Shown here one piece after another: positions 37,798 through 51,318 of a stretch of DNA of 64,000 nt; within the stretch, counting starts at the first letter, position 1, and each line of letters begins with the position of its first letter. The notes beneath the pieces are model-generated. The model saw only the letters and a program-made list of their open reading frames with translations, was not told the origin of the DNA and ran no database searches. Position numbers and translations under genes: made by a program. Origin of the DNA: Reticulitermes lucifugus (lineage: Eukaryota; Arthropoda; Insecta; Blattodea; Rhinotermitidae); NCBI GenBank assembly GCA_026260175.1, contig JAKCWW010000029.1, positions 1 through 64,000 on the forward strand, written 5' to 3'.

Positions 37798-40700
37798 AGC
37801 TATTATCCTTATAATAGATGCGTGAGAAGTAAATTTATTTTATTAGTGTACTTTTACAATACTTTGATCAATCAGTCGAAAATTTATCCTTGATGATTAT
37901 TCAAATGAAATCTAAACGGGTTGTGTAACAGTCACTTTCTAGATACGTATACTGGATATGTCTGCTTCGAATATCCTGGTAACTAACTATCCTGAAAGGG
38001 ATGGTTCTTAGTTTTCCATAATCACTCTTGACAAACTCCAGGATAGCACCTCGATTAGGCCAGGATCGCTTCCAGAGTCGTTCATAGATGTCAGTCATAC
38101 ATCATCATAACTTTCGACGCTGTACAGACTGACAGTTACTCATAATATCTTAAAATGAACCAAGAGAATGAAACCTATCCGTAAACGAACTGTGAGTGCA
38201 AATAACATGTCAGTGAGATCTTTGGTTTTTAAATACATATGTCTTCCTGTAATTGCTTGCGCGTCCCCTCAGAGCGCCTAATAAAATTGCCTTTTCCCTC
38301 CATCCGTCCTTCCGCCATCTACTTCCCCGCCCTATCTATACCTGTAACAAATTAAGAACCTCTAAAATTATATTTGCGAAATTTAATATTGGAGAAGTGT
38401 AAGAAAATTGTTGCTCCTTTTCAATTTTAGTCAAAAGCGAAAGTTACTCTTACGTACATATAATTTCCACCTTTTCTGTAGACTAGAGTTACCCAATACA
38501 AATTTTATTTCTGCAGAAGGAAAATGATCATAAATAAAATTATCATCGTGTAATATTTTCATTCACTTTAATTACAAAATAACGCTCTCTTAAGTTTGGC
38601 TTCTGAGTTATAAGCTAGTAGGAGAATTTATTAAACAAGACCATGATATTAGTAAGCTAGATTGAAACCATTAAGATAAAACTTATTTTTATATGTGGAT
38701 GAGACAGGCAAACCACAAATTATGAACAAAATACCTATAGGTATATCTTCTTAGTGGTTTGCATCAGCATGAAAAAACTTCTGTGAAATTATGAAGTATA
38801 TTTGCGGTAGACTGTCTAATATTTTATCTAGTGAAATACCAGAAATGTTGCTATGCACTTGAAGACAAATGAGACTGAGTCCTGTGCATTACCAAGATTT
38901 AAGTCTTTCCAATTTTTGTGCATAATGAAACCATAAGCTGGAGCAGATTTCTTCGTGCCCATAAAAAGGCCGTTTAATATTATGAAGGCTGAAAATGGCA
39001 GTGTTTATGCGTAGTTAGTCTGGATGGCGTGGAAGATTTTGCCTGCAAAATAATAAAAATAAACTATGCTTAGACTTAGTGATACACAGGAATCATACTA
39101 ACTTACCTTTAAGTGTTTCCAAAAGTTTTGTACTTTCTTGGATACAATGTTAGCTATTTTATCTCTTAAATACTTTATAACTTCATAAAAATTTCCTTCT
39201 TCTGATAACTGCTTAGAGAGTTCAAATTTGCTGGTGATGGGTTGTATTTTGATTTAATAGACACAGGTAAAATAGTAGATAGTTTTGTGGTTTCATTGAA
39301 TTTTTTTAACATAAATAACCTCAAAGATGGACTCAGAGAATATGCAACTATTTTCACTACATTTAATTTTTTGAAGACTCAGTAAAGAAGAAGAGGAAGA
39401 AGAAATGTGCAGTTAGAAACAGTACATTATTAAGGAGAGAAAGGGGGAAAATATGTTGCTCTGAATTACCCAGGCTCTGCCCGCTCACCCTTCATATAAA
39501 GCATATAAAAACCAATTCCTACCTCACAGAGAACAGATTTCGTGTTCAGTTGACAGACCAATCAGATAATGCTATTTAGGGAATTCATCGGACCGTGCTG
39601 TGAGGAACATACCAAATTCATAAATACACAGTATAGAAAAGGCGTACTTTCTAAGTATTAAAATATATTGTATGTATAGTTACCGCTGGGTTCTAAGGGC
39701 TATAGCGATCTGAGAAAAGCATAGAGAGCATGAAAATAACGTAAGGGCTTTGAAAGTAGTGAAGAAAACTACGGAAAAAGGCGAATAATCAAGTAGGTGT
39801 ACCCATGTTTTTCATTGCATAAACCTATGGCCTGAAGAATAAACTTGTATTCTACCCGGTAATGTCAAGATATATGGGTCTTCTTTAAGTTGAAAAGTAG
39901 TTGCGAATAGGGGCAAAGTAGTAACAGACAATCAATTGACGTGATCTTCAGCTTAGGGATTAATTTCGGAACTAATAACTCCTCAAAATATGAAATTACC
40001 TTTTTACAAAATGTTAAATATTCTTGAATTTTATGAATTCCCTGGCACATCTTAAACCATGAAGAAGGAATACAAAGTTATTGTCGTAGTGATAATGAAG
40101 TAATGGGTTTATTAACGGCAGGGACTTTTTACCATTATACGGACTACACAGAAATAATTTAATCTGTGGCATTAAGTACAAAAAATACGCATTTCAAAAA
40201 TCAAGTCCTGATTTTTATACCATAGAACTTCTTTACAGCTTATTTCAAATGTTATAGAATAAACCTCTTTTGTCAAAATTAAATAGAGCTCTAACAGTAA
40301 GAACATTGCTTTGGAGGACACCACACTTTATGTCGCAGCTTCATGTATAATACCTCTGTCTTTGACCTTAGAACCGTTGTCCATCACACAGTACTTGTTG
40401 ATTAAGCATTGTTAAATAACCCAGCAAACCACCATTATTAAACCTTAGAGTATTTGTGCATTATACACTGGTGATAGGAAGTTATTCATGAAGTTAAGTG
40501 TGCGCCAGTCAATTGAGTCATCAAGGGGGTGTAATGATTGTTTGAGTTGTAAGCAGAAAACCCTGTTGACTGAAATCCCACAAGAGAATTCCTGTAATAG
40601 AGGTCTTCAAGTAAAAGTGTCAAATATATCCATTTCCTAAAGGGTTGACAAGGGGTTGACAATGTTAAAGAAACCGAAAATTAGTGGGCAGAACAAGCAA

Positions 40701-43700
40701 TTAGCTGTAAGCAAACTGTCCCATGTAGTTACTGAGAAAAAAGGTTTTTGAGCAGTCTTCAATAACAGTTGAAATGCCGGTGTTGTGCCCGTTTTATGGT
40801 GCATATCTCTGGGTGTCTTCTGTGGGAAAACTGAAAGATTTGGAACTAGAAATATTTGAAGCTCTTTGACGTCAGAATGAGTGCAGCATTTCTTAAGATT
40901 TTCCTCCCTTTTCATAGAAAGTGTTGTATAGCGATAAGTGGAGTATTATCTAATTCATATACCATGTTTTGTCTCTATCCTTACAACCAGAAGTGTAAAT
41001 ATTTAAGAAAATTTAACGAGCATTAAAATATATAATATAACCTCCACTTTTACCGCATCAATACTCAGGTTTTCACACCAATATTTAATTTATTTCAATT
41101 GCTGGTAACCGTTATTGCAGTAATTCTTTATTTGGCTATTTTATCACAGGATTGACAATATTAGACATTTAAGATATTTTACTTACTTCTTTACGCACTA
41201 AAATATTTTAAAGTAAAAGTACTACTTTCTGCGGATAAAGTATATTTCTGTAAATTTATGGATTCACAGCGATTATTTTCCTATACAGCACTAACTCATT
41301 GGTCTTTATAATCGAGACGGAGAGTGTTTACTGCGTGGCACGAACTGAATTATTAAATGTAAGTCAGGTCAATTTTATTCCTTAAAGACATAAAAGAACT
41401 GGAATTTTTCGGCGTAACTGAAGCCCCTAATAAGTATCATTTGTAATCCAGTAAATAATGATTATTGAACATATCTCAAATGATTCGCAGTCCAATATTT
41501 CTTTCAACACCGTGAAGTCAGAAACTAAGCAGAAATATCGAGCCGAAGGCCACCGTACCTTTCCGGTAATGTCGTTTAATTAGTAAGGAGTTACAAACGT
41601 GTAGATCAAAAAGGCTGTCTCCATGCTTAGCGTATTACTCTACCCTGAAGATAAAGAGAGAAATTTGCTCCGAAATCTGAACTTCTCTTAAATACCGCCA
41701 TGAGAATCTCAAACATCGAAATTTCAAAACCTTCACCTTTCTTTCACATTGAGTCAAGATCCATTTAGATTTTCAAAAGTTTACAATTTAGTTGTCCAAG
41801 AAAAGATATACATACTTCCATTCAGAGCTACCCACTCATCACGCTGAAGAGAGAGAGAGAGACAATGTTGTGAGAAATAAGGCTTAAAATGTTCTCAGAG
41901 AAATGTCAGTTATAGTGGCGTTTCTTCTACATTCTTCAGAGAAAGTGTGCTATGTCCCCAACTTGAACTTCGAACTGTACTGTACTCCCTTTGGGGAGCA
42001 GTAAATTGTGTTTGACAAGTGGTGGTGATGAATTGGTGATCCATCATATCCGGCAGCTAATAATGCAACTCTTTGAGTCGCAAGAAAATAACAGGCGACT
42101 TTGAAGGCTGTGACATCACTGACTATACTAGTTCATAAATTCATACGTCCCATTTACTGATCCTATAGGGTTCACAAACACGGTAATGTTTTCTGTATCC
42201 AATTGTTTCCTTGAAAATTAGTAATTCGCTGTCGTAATTCTTCTGCAGTATAAATAATATTCTTTCAACGATTTTCCAAATTTTTCTTTTATTTTTCTGC
42301 GAATTCATTCAGGGTTGACCAAAACTGTTAAAAAATTCATAGGTTAAGACTTTTAGTCTTCTATGACTGAACACCCTGTTGGCTGAAAATGTTATACCAA
42401 GATTAAGAGAAGTTTGCTTTCTTCATCTTCTATGACTTTCTTGAAGATAGAGACAAAAAGATCGCCAGAAAAATCGGTAACGAAATATTAATAAACACAC
42501 ATTCATATCCTAGGGACTTTAATATTCATCACTATCGCTGTGAAAATCTCAGATCACTCAGGTTTTTATCTTAGCAGTTATACACATTAAGTTCTAATTA
42601 ATTAATAAATTTAAATTTAAACATTTACTAAATTCTTTTAAAGTCGCTATCGATTGGACAGAACTGCTATTATGTAATTTAAACGTCTCGGTTTATATTT
42701 CGGCCCGGAGATTAGATAAGTGCTTAAGGACTTCTGCCGTTTTCTTCAGCTCCCTCCTCCCCAAAACCAGGCAACTGCATGTATATTATCTAAAATTTAT
42801 TCACAATCCCTTCCTTTCAAGTCTGTTACAAATTTATTAGTCACCAATCAACCACACTGTCATTCGACACCATACAGTTTTCACTGTTGACAGTATCGAT
42901 AATAAATTCTAATTTTTTAATCGAAATAGATGCAAACATATTATTTAATTTACTTATTAGTTACCGGTACATTTCAAATTCTCTGAAGATATAGCTGTAC
43001 TCATAAATCATACTTATATTTCAGTTAGGCCTCATATGTATAACCTTATTTTTCATACGGGGCTATATAAAGAAATGGTCGCCGTCGGGGGGAATATATG
43101 ATATATTATTCTGCTTTGTTCACCTCGAATTCTAATCCAGGCCACGTCACTGTATCGTGTATCTATATACGCCATTTTCTCGTAGTACTTTTAAAACATT
43201 TCATGCCATAATACAATATTGAAATTAGCACATGGCACTACTAAATGTTGCCTGTCAAAAAAATGGACACTTTACTTTAGTTATCCTTTGGATTCTCAGT
43301 TCAAACCGCTTTGTTGAAGGTAAATCTAACGCTAAAATATCTTCAGTGAAAACCGACAACAAAGGGAGGAGAGAGAAACAGGAATGTAACGAGTTGTAAT
43401 CTGTCTTTAAGAACTACTTAAAGCGTAGTGATTTATTTTGTACCGATTGATTTAACGTTCACCAACTCAAAATGTTCCCTATTGTTAATTTTGTGTGTTC
43501 GGTAATTTTTCCGAAACAATAATGACTTTACCCTTAGAAATGTTGATAGATTTGGCTTAATAAGGCACACGTATGCTTACTGTGAAATAGAAATGAATTT
43601 TTTACATGTCATATAGACGAAGTTCATAGTCAAAAATTAATACACCATTATTCGACAGTTTTCTTTAAAAACTCAACTGAAAACAACAAAATAATCTTTA

Positions 43701-44113
43701 TATGCTACAAGAACCGATATTAAAACTTGTTATTATCCGAATGTAGTAAGTAAATTGTTTTGCCAGTTCTGAGGCTTTGCACCGTCTGAATCCAAAAAAT
43801 CAGAAATCAGCAAAGCAAAGTAAACGAAAAAATTAGGAAGTAATTCTATATGATGTATAAAGTCTACATAGAATACTCAGGTCTTTTGTTTGTAAAAAAG
43901 TAAGCTTTTATTTTCCATCTCCAATAAAAGTGAAGTGGAAGAGAAGTAAAAGTTTTAAAAGTGTGCGCTGTGTAAACTTATTCTTCAATTTAATAATAGG
44001 CCCATTTATCTTACAAGAAAAAGCCAGGAAGGCCGATGAATGGAGCATGTTATATCCAACAACTCGGAGAAAACTGATGTCTGGAATGATTACATTCTGC
44101 GCATTCTCAGATT
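37798..44113. other. Long AT-rich intergenic stretch, nothing recognised
   Basis: This 6.3-kb stretch has no recognisable insertion or gene and only a short GA run near 41852. It is the longest stretch left of Dfd in which I recognise no repeat. Confidence 0.4.
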
Positions 44114-44431
44114 AGTGATAAGCTTCTAAAAATGTGACTGAAATTTTGAACATTAAAAATTGCCTTCTTTCAAAGATACATAGCGCTTCCGAGAAAAATT
44201 CTGCTCCGTCTTCAGGTGGCACGGGGAAAGGTGAGAACCTATTGTGCTGGGCCAGTTATAGAGAGCTAGTCTCTTTTTCAGAGATTGAGACTAGCCCTCT
44301 ATCGGCCATTCCGACTGCGTTCTCCCCTTTTCCCATTCCACTTAAAGATGGAGACAGAACCAATTTCCGAAACGTGAGTTTTCAGACAGAGAAAATGATC
44401 AGTGTCCAAAATTTCAGTCACTCTTATCATT
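44114..44431. mobile_element. Foldback element FB8
   Basis: The left arm (44114-44280) and right arm (44284-44431) are inverted copies: tgataag, gtgactgaaattttg(a/g)ac, ttc(c)gaaa, ctg(c/t)..tctt, ggcac/ggaatggg, ggggaaaggtgagaac, and tagag(a/g)gctagtctc next to the centre. The left arm has a few extra bases. The 109-codon plus ORF across the palindrome has no motif and is a by-product of the repeat. The arm sequence differs from the GAAAC-core foldbacks, although ccgaaacgtgag occurs at about 44369. Confidence 0.75.
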
Positions 44432-47310
44432 TTACAACATCGAGAGAATCCCATGAAATTTAATTACGTCTGTAAATATTCGTGAATATATACAAAAAAC
44501 GTGTTCACATGAGCAGTTATTTATTCTTCCTGCTATCCTTATATTAATGCGACATTTATTCACAGAATTTTGATTCACATTCACTCTCTGAACTTCATAA
44601 GAAACATACAACGAGCAGAGTCAACACACACATATGCATAATACATTTCGTGAGGTTTCTCCCCTTCAAAACACCTTGTATTATACTTAAACTTAGACAC
44701 GACAGATCATTTCGTATACTTCGTAATAGAATTAGCAGTCCTTTCATGTTCTCATCATTTAAAACTAAAATTCACCCTGAGTTTGGTTTTGAACTTCATT
44801 ATACAAAAAATATCTGATGTTTGCGTCTATGGCTTCGGTCCTAAATATGAACACACAAATTTTATATAATAAGAAATACGTCACCATTTACAATTAAGCT
44901 AATTTTATTTACACAATAAAAATAAATATTTTATATTTCATGTACAATCTGGGATCCCGACATTGAAAGATACCTTATTCTTAAAATTCAACATGCAAGA
45001 ATATACATTCTTCAAATAATAGCCTCCAAATTTTATTAGTTCGGAAAATTGTCAAACCGTAAATTTGTATTTTTGTTTATACTTTTAGTGAAGAAGCAGT
45101 TTTAAATATTTAAATGCTTTATAGAACAGTTTCTTTTAGGTTTATAAAGTAAAGCTTATATTTTGTTGCTATTATTCAAAGAGCCATATATTTAAAATAT
45201 TTTATCATGGAACAAAGGAGTTTATTTTTTTGCAAGTAACATAGTTAGGACCGATTCCAGGTATCTTTAACAGGCGTCAAATTTAAATTTTAAATTCCTT
45301 TCCTTGATACAAATAATCAATCACTTAGAGAAACATAAATCTTCAGTAGGCCCTAATTTCATCATCATTTCTTACAAAACTAATGTGGCACATTACTGTT
45401 TGATCACCATAAACTGAATAATTAATAATAATTATAATAATTATATACACACTTTGGAACAAAATAGAACTTAAAGCAAAACCAGTTGACTTGAATATAA
45501 TACATATTATTCATGACTCTTTAGCAAAGTTCTTGCAGTTCAATCTCGCTATACAAAAGCAAAAATATTCGCAGGAGATAAATTAGCAGTCAGCAGCTTT
45601 AATCAGTAACAAAACAACAAATATAACAATGTTTTAAGTTTAGAAATAATTGACAGTTTTTTTGGATGTCATTTTGATTATGAATCACTTGTATCAACAC
45701 ACGGAGTAAGGTGACAGGGTCTTATATAACTGTATTTTTCTATTATCGGACACCACTGTGACACACTCTTCTAAGGTGTAATTTTATTAACCGAAGGATA
45801 CTGGAAAAACATGAAGTATACACAGTAATTATAAAACCTACAATAATACACGTAAAGATCTACTCAATTATTTCGCCAATGCGTCACTTAAGACTGAGTT
45901 GTGTTAAAGAGAAGTTATAAATCTGTGAATAAAATAGGTTGTTTGCTTTAAAAAAATACAGGTCTACGTTTGAACTTTTAACAAGCAAAACCGCACTTTA
46001 TATCTTAGAGCAGACTTCATTTTTTCTCGCTTAACTCCAATATATTGCTTTGGAAATTATCCTCCCGATTTGATTCCAGACAAAACTATTTTTACCGTAT
46101 GTTCCAAATTCCTAAAACAAAGATCTTAGAACTCTATTTAAAATTAGATAAAGCTTTTAGGTTTTCTTTACAAACTAAAAAGATAAAGACTTATGTGAAA
46201 GCTACACCCATCCGTTCATCCTTACGTCCTGCTGTCTGTGCCCTAATATTAATGGTGAATTGTTGTGAATGATTTTCATAAAATTCCTTATGTGAGATTT
46301 TTACAGAAGTTTTCGGGCGTGAATTTTTTCGTGAAAATCTGCTTAGCGATAAGCATTCTTCATTTAAATAATTTAATGAATTTTCACTCATAAATTACAA
46401 ATGTATTTTCCGATTTGAAGTAAATTCATTATAGAGAGACTTCTGCTTAATGCCGTTAACCAATTGTCTGTCGAATATTGAAAGATATTCTTTACCTAAC
46501 GACGAAAAACAATTTCTTCCGCACTTTTCACATATTTGTCCGATTTAGACAAAATCGAAACATGCCGGATTTTTAAAAGCATAATTGTAAAATTACATAC
46601 TGCATTATTGTGCATTTTGTTGATTATTGTATCAAAAATTGTCATTTAACGTTCTGAAATAAATATCATATAACTTATTTTTCGATGTTCACTTTTCACA
46701 TGCATCTCAACTCTCTACACGTTTCAGCACTATGTTACCACTTTCAGGACTAAAATTTCACAAAACGTTAACTGTTAAAACACTTATTAATTACATGACA
46801 TAATAAGATTAATGATAGCAGACAAGGAAATAGAGCTTATCACTTGGTAAGTGCTTATAAAACCAACTGTACACTGTACACATAACCACGACAAATAAAA
46901 GCCCATAATACATTACAAATGTAACTTATTTTTTCCCACTACATAAAAATGGTAGTTTATAAACTTCATAACCTTTATTAATTAAACAAATATCCCCGAA
47001 CTTTTGCTTATTATTCACCTTACTCTATCGTGTAAAACTTTAATTGCAATATTAAAGTTTTTTGTAATATCACGCCTGAAGATGGCGCATAGCTCTGAAA
47101 CATGCAGCAAGATAGGGCGCTCATTCAAATACGAATATCAACATATGATGTTGTGTTGTGACTGAAAACTCTAATGCAACAAATCCTTATGTTTTACGAA
47201 CTTCGTTTACAGGAAAATTCGACTTCACACAATGCCTTTACCAACTAGTACCGAGAATAAATATAGGAATAAATTGAAGTTGGCATGTCTCTGACTGCTT
47301 TCTGACTCTG
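44432..47310. other. Very AT-rich intergenic DNA
   Basis: Apart from the solitary core at 47074-47106, nothing is recognised. Confidence 0.4.
47074..47106 (+). repeat. Solitary foldback-type core (CTGAAGATGG ... TGAAACATG)
   Basis: cctgaagatggcgcatagctc is followed directly by tgaaacatgc, the arrangement seen in the arms of FB1 and FB6, but no inverted partner lies within several hundred bases. About 40 bp further on (47143-47165) lies the gatgttgtgttgtgactg block related to the hairpin at 34120. Confidence 0.5.
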
Positions 47311-47383
47311 GGCATGCATGCATGCACATATATATATATGTGTGTATACATGTTTGTGTGTGTGTGCTTGTGTGTGTGTGTGC
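47311..47383. repeat. Compound ATGC / AT / TG microsatellite
   Basis: (GCAT)n then (AT)n then interrupted (TG)n. Confidence 0.85.
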
Positions 47384-49987
47384 AGAACGAGGCATCTGCG
47401 GCATGCGGGACAAGTTCTCACAGGAGCTTTTTTTTTCCACTCTTGCCAACTTAGACCTGTTTAGAGAGTGGGCATTTGAGCAGAATAAACCTTCATGTAG
47501 CTAGTGGCGGGACCACGCTGTCGTCTGATATTTCCTGTGTAATGGTGTCCTTCTTTTTCCCTGGCATATCTTATATAATTTTATTTGTTTATTAAAACAA
47601 TTATAATATATGTGGCAAAGAATTTTGTATTAATGTTTAGTACAAAAATGTTCCTTGTGCCACACTTCTCCTTCCTGTTTATAGCCTCTGCTAAGAGCTT
47701 AATTGTATTACTTCTATCAATGCGATTTGGTGCAAATTCGTTAAACGGCCCGACTTTTTTGAATGGCTTTTCCTTTCTTCAAATATGGAATTAAGTACAT
47801 GTGCACCCATTCATTCAACATTTTATTAATATCATTTTATGCTGCCTACCGGAAGAGCTTTCTTTTGCGTGCAGTGAAACTTGAAACTCGAAACTTACCA
47901 TATATTTTAATTTCCTTGTTTTGGCTTTTTTCAAACAGCTTGAAGTTATTATTTTAATATTATAAGATCTACCTCTACGTTTTTAATGTAATTGGAATAT
48001 TGGGAGGAGAGATGACTTGTACGTTCTGTTAGAGAATTTGCCACTGCATAGGAGGAAAATTTTATTTGTATGGCCTTCTTTAGAGAAAAGTATTACACAG
48101 AAGGTGAGATACTTCTGTATGCAACAAAAACGTCTTTACTAAATATCTGAACAACCGTTGTATTTGACACACACTAAAACATATCCTGATCTAATATCTT
48201 TCCCGCTCTACCACTCGTATCCCTCAAATCCTGAGCTGGCCTGCTTTATATTGCGTGTATACAAACATATATATTTGTGCAGGTATGTATAAAAATGCTT
48301 ATAAGCATACAAGTGTACACACACACACACACAAAATCATTGCTTCATGGCGAGGTGAGAAATGGATTTCCGGATTTATTTTCCTATAAATTTTCTATAA
48401 AATGTCATTTCACGTGTTGTTTTGCCTTGTTATTTTAGTCAAATATGGTCTCCATTCCTCTTCAGCCATACGGTGCGATACTTTAATTTACTTTTCTTCA
48501 AGCAGATACACGTTTGTGGATTTTTCCAAATGATTTCAAATGTTATTAGCTTAAGGCTGTTTCCATAACTTTCTTCAGAAACAAAATTAACTTATTAAGA
48601 AATTAATTTGTTTTTACCTTAAAAATAGCCCATCTTTACCTTAATAGGGACAGAATAAAAAAATCGTTTTAGAGTAGGTTTGACGTATAGTCTTTTGGTA
48701 ATAAAGACAATAAATGCTGTATAATATCACATTTTGTTAAATTGCAAAATGCTGCTCATGATTAATTAAACGTCTTATATTGAAGTATGCACAGTGGTAT
48801 CGTATATAATGTTCTCAACAACATTAATATCCTGTATTTTGTCAATGTAAATAAAGACAATTCTCTTTAATGAAATTTGTAAAAGGAAACAAACACATGT
48901 TTTATCAAGCTATAATTTAGTTCCATATTATGTAAGAGCGTCCATTAAGCTGTGGAAATTCGAAACAGCTAAGTACCGGTAGCAATCTGCTTAAAATCAT
49001 TAAATAAATTACAACAATGCTTTTAATTAATTCATAGAGCCTTTAGCGTAACATAATATGATTAAATACTACTCTGTACTTCAGTCTAAAGGATCACAAT
49101 TAGTTAAAGAAAATGTATTTTTGGCAAAGTAAGTTAATTTTCTTAAACGCAACAGAATAGTCTGTGTTACCAAAGGTATAGAAGGAAGGCGAGAATTCTG
49201 TGTAATAAATGCAGATAATGTTGTACTGTTTCTAAAATCTGGAAGTTGTAATTCACAAGCAAAAGTTTTAAAATTTATGCCCTTCAGTTCTTTGTCACTC
49301 TTATTTTCCATCTCATACTTATAATAAATAAATTCCACTCCTATTTCTGAGGCCACAGAACCTATCAGCCTGCATAAGTGGCAGTAATTTTTTATACCTT
49401 CGGTATAAAAATACACAATACAAATACTAATAAAAGGCCCAATTAATGTATTTCGATTTTATAGAAATAATTTAGCCTCAACATTAAATAAAACTTGTTA
49501 AAATTTTGAAACCTATAGACGACGAAAGAACGAGTAAGAAATACGGATTTAAGGGTTCCGTTAATGCAGTGACTGTATATAGGCTGAGACGGTAAAGGTA
49601 TGCTGCCAGATGTTTGAGACAAATATGTCTAGACCAAATATGAAATACACTTAAATTTATATTCAATTTATACTGGGGATAAAACGACCGGAGCATGAAT
49701 CTATCACTCACCTCGACCTACTTCCGATGACGAGAATGCGTGGAACTTAACCTTCACTGCCCCATATGTGTCCATGTTGTGGTGATTTAACACAAGAACA
49801 ATTTTACCTTCACATCTATAATAAAAGAAGTGAATAGATTTTCAATACTTTTTGGCACTTAACTATATTCGCACTTCCACACTGACAGTTTGGTAACAAC
49901 TTTCCTCTTGAAAGCAAAAATTTTCAGTTCCAAGTTGATGCACAGGTTTATTCAATTTATACAAATATAAATAACCTGAAATGCTTT
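47384..49987. other. 3' flank of Dfd, including its untranslated region
   Basis: No ORF with a motif is present. The 3' untranslated region must begin at 49987 and run leftward, but its end cannot be fixed from sequence alone. A short (AC)n run lies near 48319-48332. Confidence 0.4.
49947..49952 (-). terminator. Possible Dfd polyadenylation signal (AATAAA)
   Basis: The minus strand reads AATAAA 36 nt after the stop codon. This would give an unusually short 3' end, and further AT-rich hexamers lie beyond, so the signal actually used is uncertain. Confidence 0.25.
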
Positions 49988-50646
49988 TTATAGAGCTGTT
50001 AATCCATAATCAGATTTAATTGTATTGGGAGGAAGCGCCGGACCACACGTCTGAGCCGGTGTTAAAGGAGTCAGCTGACTTAAAACCAAACTCGGTGAAC
50101 TAAGATGCATTGTTGACTGCATTGTCGTAACTATACCGTGAGAATGTTGATGATCAGTCGCGTTGTTACTTGACTGCGTTCCTAGATGATGCTGTTGGTG
50201 ATGATGTGTTTGGTGATGTTGCTGATGGTTTGTTATGTCAGTAGCTACAGTGTTCGTAACAACAATAGGATTTGGATTACTTGTATTGTTACTATTTGCA
50301 CGTCTTCTACTATCGCCGTTATTTTTCGACCTCGCTGATGTGTTACTTTTCGTGCTACCGGGGTTGTTTTTGGTTGTGTTTGTCGTAACTCCAGCTGGGT
50401 TTGTCTTCCTTCGGACGTTCTTCGTGTTTGGTAGTTTATTATCTTTCTTCCACTTCATGCGTCTGTTCTGGAACCAGATCTTGATCTGCCGCTCGGAAAG
50501 AACCAGAGTGTGGGCGATCTCAATTCTCCGCCTTCTCGTGAGATAGCGGTTGTAGTGGAATTCTTTCTCCAGCTCCAGAATCTGATGTCTGGTGTAAGCT
50601 GTCCTTTGACGTTTTGGTTCCATGCCCGGTTGGAATGAGCCGTTAG
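49988..50646 (-). CDS. Dfd: Deformed (Hox4) homeobox exon, C-terminal coding exon
   Basis: This is the last coding exon of the Hox transcription factor Deformed, a nuclear DNA-binding regulator of mandibular and maxillary segment identity. The exon opens after an acceptor AG at 50647-50648 with two bases of a split codon, then NGSFQPG, then [20 protein letters not shown]. The 60-residue homeodomain occupies 50438-50617 and keeps the recognition-helix [11 protein letters not shown] with Gln50 and Asn51. Dfd rather than Scr is indicated by [22 protein letters not shown], the [15 protein letters not shown] extension and the C-terminal YGLTAL (DYDLTAL in Drosophila). Between them is a low-complexity Asn/Thr/Ser- and His/Gln-rich region ([14 protein letters not shown]). 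The stop TAA is at 49988-49990. The intron is phase 1. The 5' exon with YPWM is outside the window. The ATG at 50623 is internal (the MEPKRQR of the family), not the true start. Confidence 0.97.
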
Positions 50647-50660
50647 CTGGAAAGATAAAT
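50647..50660 (-). other. Dfd: Dfd intron 3' splice acceptor
   Basis: The minus strand reads tttatctttccag directly before the exon. The resulting reading, (A)[14 protein letters not shown], matches the known Dfd junction region, which fixes the acceptor and its phase. Confidence 0.9.
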
Positions 50661-50867
50661 CATTGGTTATTAGCTTCAAAATCACGCTCATATAAGTGCG
50701 CTTAAGTGGAATTCCAAATAGGTATGGAAAATTCCAGATAAAGGAAATCCTGTAGTTTAAATTGAGCTCCTTTGAAGTTTAGCAAAAAATAAAAGAATAA
50801 GTAATATGAAAGAAAATAACTTATATGACGTAAAATATGTAGACTCTACTTCGAGCTATAGGCGGAA

Positions 50868-51254
50868 TGTATACCAGAACCATGTAAAATAATACATAGA
50901 AAAGTGGTTCCTACAATGTCAATATATACCAGAACCATGTAAAGTAATACATAGAAAAGTGGTTNNNNNNNNNNNNNNNNNNNNNNNNNNNNNNNNNNNN
51001 NNNNNNNNNNNNNNNNNNNNNNNNNNNNNNNNNNNNNNNNNNNNNNNNNNNNNNNNNNNNNNNNNNNNNNNNNNNCTACAATGTCAATATATACCAGAAC
51101 CATGTAAAGTAATACATAGAAAAGTGGTTCCTACAATGTCAATATATACCAGAACCATGTAAATTAATACATAGAAAAGTGGTTCCTACAATGTCAATAT
51201 ATACCAGAATCATGTAAAGTAATACAGAGAAAAGTGGTTCCTACAATGTCAATT
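50868..51254. repeat. 55-bp minisatellite
   Basis: The unit contains ataccagaaccatgtaaagt, aatacatagaaaagtggttc and ctacaatgtcaat. Equivalent positions (the catgtaaa block) fall at 50881, 50936, 51101, 51156 and 51211, giving steps of 55, 165 (three units, across the gap), 55 and 55 bp. That is about seven units, nearly identical, so the array is young. The true copy number is unknown because of the gap. Confidence 0.95.
50965..51075. other. Assembly gap (111 N) inside the minisatellite
   Basis: The N run lies within the tandem array and the repeat phase is kept across it, so the missing sequence is very probably more of the same unit. Confidence 0.95.
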
Positions 51255-51318
51255 CATATTGTACAGGTCTCGATAAATACCTGGCAAATGTCGCCATTAC
51301 GCCTAATACGCTCTAGAG

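Noticed and set aside
44134-44463. 109-codon ORF, one of the longer ones in the window
   Set aside because: It runs across the FB8 palindrome and has no protein motif; it is explained by the repeat.
50235-50546. 103-codon plus ORF opposite the Dfd exon
   Set aside because: It is the antisense shadow of the homeobox exon and the low-complexity C-terminus.
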